Notes under the pieces: model-generated
What the model saw: only the letters and a program-made list of their open reading frames with translations
The model's database searches: none
What the model was told of the DNA's origin: nothing
Program-made: the position numbers and the translations under genes
Part shown: piece after piece, positions 33,890 through 41,530 of the stretch
Layout of the letters: every line of letters starts with the position of its first letter
Position numbering within the stretch: the first letter of the stretch is position 1
NCBI RefSeq assembly: GCF_006228125.1
Contig: NZ_VDFY01000230.1
Location: forward strand, 32,833-96,832
Source: Micromonospora orduensis
GTDB taxonomy: Bacteria > Actinomycetota > Actinomycetes > Mycobacteriales > Micromonosporaceae
Direction of reading: 5' to 3'
Length of the DNA stretch: 64,000 nt

Positions 33890-35383
33890 GTGGAACCCCC
33901 GTATGAGACGTTGGACGGGGTGCTGCGCCGCGGCGCTGCCGCATGGCCGGACCGCCCGGCCCTGATCGGAGAGGCCATCCGACTCTCGTACGCCGAGCTC
34001 GACGCCCGAGTCGGCGCGCTCGCCTCGGCGCTGTTGGAGGCAGGGCTGGAGCCCGGCGACCGCGCGGCCGTCATGGCGGACGGTACTGCCGGGGCGGTGC
34101 TCGCGCTGGCCGCAACGATGCGCGTCGGTGCCTGCGCGGTTCCGATCGACGCGGCCCACCCCGATGCCCGACGTGCCGAAGCAATGCGCGATGCCGGATG
34201 CCGGATGGTGGTTTCTCCCGGCCTCGTCGCCACGACCGTAGCCACGCCTGCCGGAGCAGGGCCGGACACTCCGGCATACGCGATCTACACATCCGGGTCG
34301 GCCGGTCGCCCCAAGGCCGTCGCCGTCGGGCACGCCGCGGCGGTCCGGCATGCCGCCGCGGCCGCCGAGTGCTTCGGGCTGACGCCGGATGACCGGGTCC
34401 TGCAGTTCGCGTCGCTCAGCTTCGACGTCGCTCAGGAGGAGATCTGGCCCACCTGGTCGGCCGGGGGCACGGTGGTGACACGGCCACGTGAGGTACTCCA
34501 TGCCGCGGCGCTCGGCCGGCTGGTCGCGGAGTACGGCCTCACTGTCCTCCAGCTGCCAACTGCGTACTGGCGCGCGCTCCTGGCGGATGCGGCGCTGATC
34601 CATCCCTCCGACCTTCGGACACTGCGGTTGGTGGTGATCGGCGGGGAAGCCGCGTCGCTTGCCGATGTCCATCGGTGGCGCGACAGCCCGTTCCGCGACA
34701 TTGACCTGGTCAACGGCTACGGGCCGACGGAGTGCGTGGTGACGGCGACGGCGTTCCGGCTCACGGGGACTGATCCATTGCCGGTCACCGGCGGTGGCCT
34801 GCCGATCGGTTCGGCACTGCCGGGCCGTCGGCTGTGGATCCTGGACGACGCCGGTCACCCAGTGGTCCCGGGAGCGGCCGGTGAGCTGTACGTCGGCGGC
34901 ATCCTCGCCGACGGCTACCTCAACCAGCCGGAGCTGACCGCGGACCGCTTCCGCGAGATCGAGATCGACGGTGAGCGGCACCGTACGTACCGGACCGGTG
35001 ACCTCGTTCGCGAGTGTGAGCCCGGCGTCCTCGAATTCCTCGGTCGGCTGGACAACCAGATCAAGGTGCGCGGCTATCGCGTCGAACTGGAGGAGATCGA
35101 CGCGGTCCTGCGGGACTGCCCCGGTGTCCAGGACGTCGCCACCGTGCTGATACCGGCACCCTCCGGCGAGTCGATGCTGGCCACGCTGATCGTCGGGGAC
35201 GCCGCATCGGTGACCCGCGAGGCGTCCCGTCGCCTGCCGGCGTACATGATGCCCGCGGCGACCGTCACCGCCGAGCGACTGCCGCTCACCACCGCCGGAA
35301 AGGTCGACCGCCCCGCTGTTCAGGCCCTCCTGGTCAAGGCCCTGGCTACGAGGCGGTCGTCGCGAGTGGGAAGCCCGGCCTGA
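33890..35383 (+). CDS. Stand-alone NRPS adenylation domain
   Basis: 497 residues, a single A domain without carrier or condensation domain. Core motifs: YTSGSAGRPKAVAVG (A3, with Ala for Thr), NGYGPTE (A5), YRTGDL (A7), GRLDNQIKVRGYRVELEEID (A8), LPLTTAGKVDR (A10 Lys). GTG 33890 follows GAGGAG. It would activate an amino acid as AMP ester and load a carrier protein elsewhere in the cluster. My reading of the pocket (D-V-E-Q-V-G-G-V-T-K) matches no specificity I can name. It is in tandem with the methyltransferase gene at 35514. Confidence 0.88.
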   Translation: MEPPYETLDGVLRRGAAAWPDRPALIGEAIRLSYAELDARVGALASALLEAGLEPGDRAAVMADGTAGAVLALAATMRVGACAVPIDAAHPDARRAEAMRDAGCRMVVSPGLVATTVATPAGAGPDTPAYAIYTSGSAGRPKAVAVGHAAAVRHAAAAAECFGLTPDDRVLQFASLSFDVAQEEIWPTWSAGGTVVTRPREVLHAAALGRLVAEYGLTVLQLPTAYWRALLADAALIHPSDLRTLRLVVIGGEAASLADVHRWRDSPFRDIDLVNGYGPTECVVTATAFRLTGTDPLPVTGGGLPIGSALPGRRLWILDDAGHPVVPGAAGELYVGGILADGYLNQPELTADRFREIEIDGERHRTYRTGDLVRECEPGVLEFLGRLDNQIKVRGYRVELEEIDAVLRDCPGVQDVATVLIPAPSGESMLATLIVGDAASVTREASRRLPAYMMPAATVTAERLPLTTAGKVDRPAVQALLVKALATRRSSRVGSPA

Positions 35384-35513
35384 TGCAGCTACGGGGAACG
35401 TGCCAGGGCTGCCGTGGCTGGACAACCATCACCGCCTGACCATCACCGCCGGCAACACCTCTCAGCCCGTCCCTGGGTGGACACGGGACGGGCATCAACC
35501 GGAAGGGAAGGAA

Positions 35514-36323
35514 TTGTTCAGACACCGTTCGGCAAAGCTTGCCGTCACTGTTGAGCCATCCGACGACTTCATGCGCACCCCGCGCCCGGCCCAGAGGGCA
35601 TGGTGGCTGCAGCGGGCCGGGGAGGAACTGGTCGACGATCTCACCCATCTCGACGAACTCGGTACGGCGCTGGTTACCGGCTCCGATCGTCCGGAAATCA
35701 CCGGCGGATGGCAGGACAGCGACGCCCACTATGCGGCCGACGAGTTGATAATCGAAGGCCAGCAGGTGATGCAAGACTGGGAAGCACCACTGATGCGCGC
35801 CATGGCGGCCAAGGTCGCGGCAACCGGTGGCGACATCCTTGAAATCGGCTTCGGGATGGGAATCTCGGCCACATACATGCTGGATGCCGGCATCCGCTCC
35901 TATACGGTCCTGGAGGCCAACGAGGACGTCGCCCAAGCGTTCGCGGGTTGGCGCAAAGGTTTTCCGGGAACAGACACGAAGCTGATACCCGGCCCCTGGC
36001 AGGAGACACTGCCGACGCTCGGCCTCTACGACGGGATCTTCTTCGACACCTACCCGGCCGATGAGAACGAGTACCGGGAATATGTTGTCGAAGACGTCAC
36101 CTTCGCCGCTCACTTCTTCCCGCACGCGGCGGCTCACCTACGACCGGGTGGCGTGTTCAGCTACTACAGCAATGAAATCGATTCGCTAAGTCGACGGCAT
36201 CAACGGCGGCTTCTCGAGCACTTCAGCGGCTTTTCCGTCGAAGTCGTACGCGGCCTTGTTCCACCCGATGACTGCAACTACTGGTGGAGCAGCTCAATGG
36301 CGGTCGTGCAGGCGATCAAATAA
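35514..36323 (+). CDS. SAM methyltransferase, guanidinoacetate/arginine N-methyltransferase-like
   Basis: About 269 residues. The SAM site reads ILEIGFGMGISATYMLDAG, the exact style of guanidinoacetate methyltransferases (GFGM), and the second site YDGIFFDTYPADENEY matches their FDG-x-x-x-DTYP segment. I start at TTG 35514 behind GGAAGGG; GTG 35400 and ATG 35570 are alternatives. It could methylate a guanidino or amino group, for example of arginine or a derivative, before or after incorporation. It lies directly downstream of the stand-alone A domain. The substrate is inference only. Confidence 0.75.
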   Translation: MFRHRSAKLAVTVEPSDDFMRTPRPAQRAWWLQRAGEELVDDLTHLDELGTALVTGSDRPEITGGWQDSDAHYAADELIIEGQQVMQDWEAPLMRAMAAKVAATGGDILEIGFGMGISATYMLDAGIRSYTVLEANEDVAQAFAGWRKGFPGTDTKLIPGPWQETLPTLGLYDGIFFDTYPADENEYREYVVEDVTFAAHFFPHAAAHLRPGGVFSYYSNEIDSLSRRHQRRLLEHFSGFSVEVVRGLVPPDDCNYWWSSSMAVVQAIK

Positions 36324-36546
36324 TCCAGCCGAAAGCCAGCGGAACCTGCGCTGACAGTAGCGGGGCTGCGCGGAAGCGCACCTCAGGGCTGTGCGGCCTG
36401 GCGGAACCCTTGACATCTGGTCCGTAGACTGCCCTGCGGCGTTGCGTGGGCGGCCACGACCTCGGGTCTCGGGCTGTGGTGCCGTAGCGTGGGTCGCGGG
36501 AACGGTGCCGGAGGGTCACCGCCGTTACCTTCGGGAACGGTCGACA

Positions 36547-37563
36547 TCATGCTGGGTCGCCCGTCGTCGTCGGCTTCCGACCGACTCCGACCAGTGCTTC
36601 CCTCGGCATGGCCGCCGTCCAGGCGCCCTGCGCGGCGTCGTAGCCGACTCGCACCTCGCGGCGTGCCGGTTCCCATCCGTCGTACCGGAAGGTGTCGCAG
36701 GCCAGCTCGAATGCCCGTCGAGGGCCGTGCTCCGGCCCGTACTCGTCCACCAGCCCGACGAGGCCGTACATGTTGACGAGATAACGGCCCAACTCGAGTT
36801 CCGCCTGCTCCTTGGTCGGGCCCGAGACCACGAACGAGTCGTCCATGGACAACAGCTGCACGTCGCCGAAGCCGGCCGAGCACAGGTAGGACTCGGTCTC
36901 CTCGCGATCGAAGTGGCGGTGGTCGTGGCCGGTCGCCGAGTAGACGTCGACCACCTTGCTGAACCAGGTGTCCACCGGCGAGCCCGTCGGGAAGTCGTGC
37001 AGCACGAAGACGCCCCCGGGTTCGATGACCCGGAACGCCTCGTCGGCCACGCGCTGCCGGTCGGCGACCGGGATGTGGTGGGTGCCGTAGGCGAGCAGCA
37101 CCCCACCGACCGACGCGTCGTGGAAGAGCAGCTTCTCGGCTCGTTGGCGGAGAGCCCCGATGCCCTGATCCCAGGCGGCCTCCACCATGAACGGCGACGC
37201 GTCACAGGTGATGACCAGCGGCCTGTCCTTGCCGAGCAGCGACATGACCCGGTCGATGAGCCCGTCGCCGCCCAGCAGATCGAGCACGATGTCGGACTCG
37301 GCCCGGCTGTGGGCGGTCAGGATGTCGGTCAACTGGTCGATGCCGTGCATCCGGGTACGGATGGACTGCTGCGCGAGGACATAGCTCTCCCCGCGCCCTC
37401 CTTCGGCTGAGGTGCCGAAGTCGTCGCCACTGTCGGCGGCCTCCACCGCCGTTCGCTGCTGCTCCGCGACCCGAGCCGGGTCGACGCGGTCGCGCAACTG
37501 CGGATACTTCTGAACAAGCGCCTGGACCTGTCCGTCGATGTCCCAACCGTTCACAGTTCTCAC
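36547..37563 (-). CDS. Class I SAM-dependent methyltransferase
   Basis: About 338 residues, last gene of the NRPS operon. The SAM-binding segment is DIVLDLLGGDGLIDRVMSLL with acidic strand-2 end VITCDASPFMVEAA, then FRVIEPGGVFVLHDFPTGSP (post-motif II), normal for small-molecule methyltransferases. GTG 37563 is chosen for the GGGGAGAGG box. N-terminal residues 1-80 are an extra helical region. It may O- or N-methylate the peptide; the acceptor is unknown. Confidence 0.78.
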   Translation of the reverse strand: MRTVNGWDIDGQVQALVQKYPQLRDRVDPARVAEQQRTAVEAADSGDDFGTSAEGGRGESYVLAQQSIRTRMHGIDQLTDILTAHSRAESDIVLDLLGGDGLIDRVMSLLGKDRPLVITCDASPFMVEAAWDQGIGALRQRAEKLLFHDASVGGVLLAYGTHHIPVADRQRVADEAFRVIEPGGVFVLHDFPTGSPVDTWFSKVVDVYSATGHDHRHFDREETESYLCSAGFGDVQLLSMDDSFVVSGPTKEQAELELGRYLVNMYGLVGLVDEYGPEHGPRRAFELACDTFRYDGWEPARREVRVGYDAAQGAWTAAMPREALVGVGRKPTTTGDPA

Positions 37564-37668
37564 AATCCCTCTCCCCATTTTTGGGGCTCTCTCACGGCAT
37601 GGTGGAGCCGCTGGCACCTGTGGATGCCGGGTGTACGTGACAGGTTCCGAAAGGCGTGGACGGAACCC

Positions 37669-38604
37669 TCATGAGTAGCCGATCGCCGGGAAGACCAGGT
37701 CCAGATAGCGTTCGCCGCGGTCAGGAAGCAGAGTGACGACGCGGGCACGCGCGGGCAGCAACGGCAGGAGCCGGTAGGTGGCGGCGATCACGGCACCGGA
37801 GGAAGCGCCGGCCAGGATTCCCTCCCTCGTCAGGAGGTCGTGGCAGGCGGCTATGCAGTCCGGCTCGGTCACGTGCACGACCCGGTCGATCAGGCCCATG
37901 TCGATCAACTCCGGACGGCGACTGGCGCCGATGCCGGGCAGCCGCCGGGGACCGGGCGGTCCGCCGAAGATCACCGAGCCGACGCTGTCGACGCCGACAA
38001 CGATCAGGTCCGGGTACTCCCTACGCATCCGGCGGGCTGTGCCCACGATCGTGCCGCCCGTGCTGACCGCGACGACCAGGACATCCGGTGCCCCCTCGAG
38101 GTCATCGATGATCTCCTCGGCGGTCTGCAGGTAGTGCGCGGCCTGATTGAGCTCGTTCGCGTACTGGTTGATCCAGAACGCGTCCGGATCGCCGGCGACG
38201 ATCTCGGCGACCCGGCTGATCCGAGAGTTGAGATAGCCACCGGCCGAGTCCTGCGTGGTCACCATGTCGATGCCTGCGCCGAGATTGCGGAGGATCGCCA
38301 GGTTCGCGGGCGAGATGTTGGGATCGATCACGGCCGTGAAGTTGATGTTGTAGATCCTCGACACCATCGCCAGCGCGATGCCGAAATTTCCTGACGTGCT
38401 CTCCACCAGCTTCGTTCGGCTGGTGATGACCCCGCTGCGAAGACCCTGTTCGATGATGTGTTTCGCCGGCCGGTCCTTGATGCTCCCGCCGGGGTTCAGG
38501 AACTCCAGCTTCGCGAGAACCTCGACATCGCCGGTGGGGAACAGCCGGCTCAGACGTACGACGGGTGTCCGGCCGATGCAGTCAAGGATTGAATCGTGGA
38601 TCAT
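37669..38604 (-). CDS. sbnA: SbnA-type N-(2-amino-2-carboxyethyl)-L-glutamate synthase
   Basis: PLP enzyme of the cysteine-synthase fold, 311 residues. The PLP lysine is in LNPGGSIKDRPAKHIIEQGL, the substrate loop is ESTSGNFGIALAMVS (SGNxG), and the phosphate loop is VSTGGTIVGTARRM. SbnA joins O-phospho-L-serine and L-glutamate; SbnB, encoded two genes upstream, splits the product to L-2,3-diaminopropionate. ATG 38604 follows AAGGCAG; the frame's earlier TTG is less likely. It supplies a building block for the NRPS. Confidence 0.88.
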   Translation of the reverse strand: MIHDSILDCIGRTPVVRLSRLFPTGDVEVLAKLEFLNPGGSIKDRPAKHIIEQGLRSGVITSRTKLVESTSGNFGIALAMVSRIYNINFTAVIDPNISPANLAILRNLGAGIDMVTTQDSAGGYLNSRISRVAEIVAGDPDAFWINQYANELNQAAHYLQTAEEIIDDLEGAPDVLVVAVSTGGTIVGTARRMRREYPDLIVVGVDSVGSVIFGGPPGPRRLPGIGASRRPELIDMGLIDRVVHVTEPDCIAACHDLLTREGILAGASSGAVIAATYRLLPLLPARARVVTLLPDRGERYLDLVFPAIGYS

Positions 38605-38666
38605 CGAACTGCCTTTCAAGGTCGAGCGGATCTCTGCCTCCTATTTCTCCGTGCCCGTCAGCAGGT

Positions 38667-39473
38667 TCACCTCGTCGTCCGCTGTCGACGAATGCCTGGT
38701 GCGGCGGTGAGCAACTCCTCGAGATCACCCAATCCGTACCAGGGGCGAGCGGCGGTCAGTGTCCGGCCCCCGATGACGACTTCGGGGGGCGCACCCGGGT
38801 CACCGAGCCCGGTCAGCACCAACCGCGCCTCGGAGAAGTCCGCGTGGAAGGTTGCCGGGGTCGGCGTGATCACGCAGTTCACGTTCACCGCCGCGGCCCC
38901 CAGCAATCCGCCGCGGGTGTTCTCGACGACCAGGCAGTCACTCGGATCGGCCCCGGCCGACGTCACGGCCAGGGCGAACAGCCCGGGCATCCGCTCCTCG
39001 GCCGGCATCTCGGCACCGGAGACCACCACGATGTCGGCCATCATGTCCGGGTCGAACGCGAACGCCATCACGAGATCCATCGAGGAACGCGGCTGCCCCG
39101 AGGCGACCACGACACGCCACCCCTCAGCCAGCGCCTCCCGAGCGACCCGGCGGACCCCGGTGCGAGCGCGGGAACCACGGGTTCGGGCCATGTCCAGGCA
39201 GAGTTCGGTCCGGCGCCGATGCCACCCGGCGACCCGTTCCGGCCAGCGACCGTCATCGACCGGCTCCCCGAGCGCAGCCCGGAACAGAGGATTGTCCCGA
39301 AGCATCAGGAGATACTCGTGGTCACTCGCCGCTCCCAGTTCCGCCTGGCAGGCGGTGGCGGAGATTCCCCAGTCGATTCCCTCCTCCTGCCACACCCGGT
39401 TGAGCGCGAGCCTCCTCCATTCGACCTCGTGGTCGACCAGGACTCCGTCACACCCGAAAATCAGTGCTTTCAT
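38667..39473 (-). CDS. HAD-superfamily protein with altered nucleophile
   Basis: About 268 residues, HAD fold. Motif I reads ALIFGCDGVLVDHE: the first Asp of the D-x-D pair, the phosphoaspartate nucleophile, is Gly, while the second Asp is kept. Motif II is VVVASGQPRSS, and motif IV-like DCLVVENTRGGLLGAAA is close to the beta-phosphoglucomutase subgroup. It may have lost phosphatase activity or work as a binding or structural protein. It lies between sbnB and sbnA in the operon. The start could also be ATG 39488. Confidence 0.7.
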   Translation of the reverse strand: MKALIFGCDGVLVDHEVEWRRLALNRVWQEEGIDWGISATACQAELGAASDHEYLLMLRDNPLFRAALGEPVDDGRWPERVAGWHRRRTELCLDMARTRGSRARTGVRRVAREALAEGWRVVVASGQPRSSMDLVMAFAFDPDMMADIVVVSGAEMPAEERMPGLFALAVTSAGADPSDCLVVENTRGGLLGAAAVNVNCVITPTPATFHADFSEARLVLTGLGDPGAPPEVVIGGRTLTAARPWYGLGDLEELLTAAPGIRRQRTTR

Positions 39474-39508
39474 CACACGCCGGCCCATCTTCTCGAATCA
39501 GTGGTGCA

Positions 39509-40579
39509 TCAGCTCTCCGTCGGTGGTCCCGAGCCGTCCGGAGCGCTGTGCCGCTGCATGTCGAAGAAGAACCGGTCGACCGTGAGGGCCTCCCCGCGCT
39601 CGCGGGCCACGCGGAACACGTGATCGCCGACGACCAGGTCCAGCACCCCCAGCCCGAACGGGGAGAACACCACCGGCCGGTCGACCGGAATCGTGAATCG
39701 ATCGGTGAGCAGGTCGTACAGCGTGGCGGCGGCCGGATCGACGCCCTCGTGTGCCTGCTGGGCCAGGTGCAACGACGTGTTCGCCTGCAGCACATGGTTG
39801 CGGTCGTCCACCACGTTGACCACCGAGTCGATCACGTCGACCGCGAGGTCCCGCAGGGATACGTGCAGCACCAGTGGGTTGTGTTCGAGCCACCGTCCCG
39901 CACCGACATGCGGCGCGGAGGCTGTGGTGGCGAAGACGACCACGTCGCTGTTCTCCAGAAGTTCTTCCGCACTCCTGTGGACGACGATCGGCGCCCCGGG
40001 ATGCGCGCCCCGCAGATAGCCGGCGAACCCACTGGCTGAACTCGCCACCAGGTCGAACACACCGATCTCGTCCAGTTCCCAGCCCAGGGCGCGCAGGTAA
40101 CGGTCGATGTAGCGGGCGATCAGTCCGGTGCCGACAAAACCGACGCGCCGGGGGGTGGTCCTTCGCTGGCCGGTCATCGCCCGCATGGCCACCGCCGCCG
40201 AGGCGGCCGTGCGGGCCGCGCTGACGATGGAACCTTCCAGGCAGGCGTACGGGAAACCGGTCCTCGGGTCGTTGAGGATCAGCACCGCCGAGGCCCGCGG
40301 AAGCCCCGCGGCCAGATTCGCCGGGAAGCTGGAGATCCACTTGATCCCGTCCACGCCGACCGGGTCGCTGACGGACGCGGGCAGCGCGATGATGCGAGCG
40401 TCGGGGCGGTCCGGGAACCGGAGGAAGTACGAGGGCGGATTGACCGTCGAACCCGCGCCGTGCAACAGGTACGCCTGCTCCACCAGATCGATGAGTTCGC
40501 GCTCGTCGCCCTGCAGGGCCTGGTGAACGGCCGCACCGGGCACGACGGCGAATTGCGGCACATCTCGCTGATCGGTCAC
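39509..40579 (-). CDS. sbnB: SbnB-type 2,3-diaminopropionate synthase
   Basis: 356 residues, ornithine cyclodeaminase/mu-crystallin fold. NAD site VGFVGTGLIARYIDRYLRAL (GxGxxA) near residue 150; substrate region KWISSFPANLAAGLPRASAV with the conserved Lys; RTAASAAVAMRAMT. SbnB oxidatively cleaves the SbnA product to L-2,3-diaminopropionate and 2-oxoglutarate with NAD+. It starts at GTG 40579, 7 bp after the mbtH stop. Together with sbnA it predicts a diaminopropionate residue in the peptide. Confidence 0.88.
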   Translation of the reverse strand: MTDQRDVPQFAVVPGAAVHQALQGDERELIDLVEQAYLLHGAGSTVNPPSYFLRFPDRPDARIIALPASVSDPVGVDGIKWISSFPANLAAGLPRASAVLILNDPRTGFPYACLEGSIVSAARTAASAAVAMRAMTGQRRTTPRRVGFVGTGLIARYIDRYLRALGWELDEIGVFDLVASSASGFAGYLRGAHPGAPIVVHRSAEELLENSDVVVFATTASAPHVGAGRWLEHNPLVLHVSLRDLAVDVIDSVVNVVDDRNHVLQANTSLHLAQQAHEGVDPAAATLYDLLTDRFTIPVDRPVVFSPFGLGVLDLVVGDHVFRVARERGEALTVDRFFFDMQRHSAPDGSGPPTES

Positions 40580-40586
40580 GATGCCG

Positions 40587-40805
40587 TCATCGTCCGTCCG
40601 CGGCGGCGGCGGTCCGGTCTCGGAGGCTCTTGGGACGCATGTCCGTCCAGAGTTCCTCGATCCGCTTCAGGCAACCCTCGCGGCTGTCCGGTTCGCCGAC
40701 CGCTCGCCAGCCGGCCGGGACCGGCCGCTCCGCGGCCCAGATCGAGTACTGCTCTTCATCGTTGATCACAACCAGCCACCTGTCGGTGACATCGGCGTTC
40801 GTCAC
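40587..40805 (-). CDS. MbtH-like protein
   Basis: 72 residues with the complete MbtH signature: NDEEQYSIWAAERPVPAGWR and GCLKRIEELWTDMRPKSLR. MbtH proteins bind NRPS adenylation domains and are often needed for their folding or activity. GTG 40805 overlaps the racemase stop by 4 bp (GTGA). It should serve one or more A domains of this cluster. Confidence 0.95.
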   Translation of the reverse strand: MTNADVTDRWLVVINDEEQYSIWAAERPVPAGWRAVGEPDSREGCLKRIEELWTDMRPKSLRDRTAAAADGR

Positions 40806-41530
40806 AGTCGGACCTCCAGTTCACCTTGATCGGTATGCGGGATCTCCGCGTCGGCCAGGAAGCTCAGGGCGGCGTGCGCGAGAACGTCTGTGACGTCCAC
40901 GACGGGGACGCCGACGTCGACCGCGGGAGCGATCACGGACAGCTCGGTGCAGCCCAGCACCACGCAGTCCGCGTCGGGATGGGCGCTCAGCAGTGCTCGT
41001 ACGCACCGGGTGAACTCGGCACGGGTCGGATCGGCCGGTTCTCCTCGCTTGACCCGGTAGATGAAGTCGGTGACCTGCCGCTGCCCGTGCTCATCGGGGT
41101 ACGTCGCCCTGGTGGCCGGGGCGAGGAGCGGTTCGAAGCTCCTCAGCGTCGCGGTCGCCTCGGTGGCCAGTATCAGCGGCCGGGAGAGGCCCCGGCGCTC
41201 CAGATGCGCGGCGGCCTCCAGCAGCAGATCCACGATCGGGACCCGGGACTCACGCAACAGCTCGGCGCGATAGATGTGCGTGGTGGCCGACGGAATGGCG
41301 ATCAGGTCGGCTCCTGCCACACACAGCTTGCGAACCGCCTCCCGCAGTGCGGGCAGCGGACTCGGTCCGCCGGCCAGCTGATGGTCGATCCGGCTGGGGA
41401 TCCGTTCCGCGACCAGGACGACGGCTGTGTAGTCCTCGTCGGTCACCGCCGGGCACAGGTCGAGGATCCGCCGGTAGAAGTGCGCCGCCGCGTACGGCCC
41501 GACACCGCCGACAATGCCGATCCGGCTCAT
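40802..41530 (-). CDS. Aspartate/glutamate racemase family protein
   Basis: 242 residues. The start RIGIVGGVGPYAAAHFYRRI is the family's N-terminal loop; the second catalytic Cys is present in VVLGCTELSVIAP. The first catalytic position, normally Cys in PCNTAH, reads IPSATTHIY, so Ser replaces Cys. Members with one Cys changed can still act in one direction (YgeA type). It overlaps the large NRPS gene by 4 bp at its start and mbtH at its stop. No epimerisation domain is seen in the NRPSs, so this enzyme may supply a D-amino acid. Confidence 0.82.
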   Translation of the reverse strand: MSRIGIVGGVGPYAAAHFYRRILDLCPAVTDEDYTAVVLVAERIPSRIDHQLAGGPSPLPALREAVRKLCVAGADLIAIPSATTHIYRAELLRESRVPIVDLLLEAAAHLERRGLSRPLILATEATATLRSFEPLLAPATRATYPDEHGQRQVTDFIYRVKRGEPADPTRAEFTRCVRALLSAHPDADCVVLGCTELSVIAPAVDVGVPVVDVTDVLAHAALSFLADAEIPHTDQGELEVRL

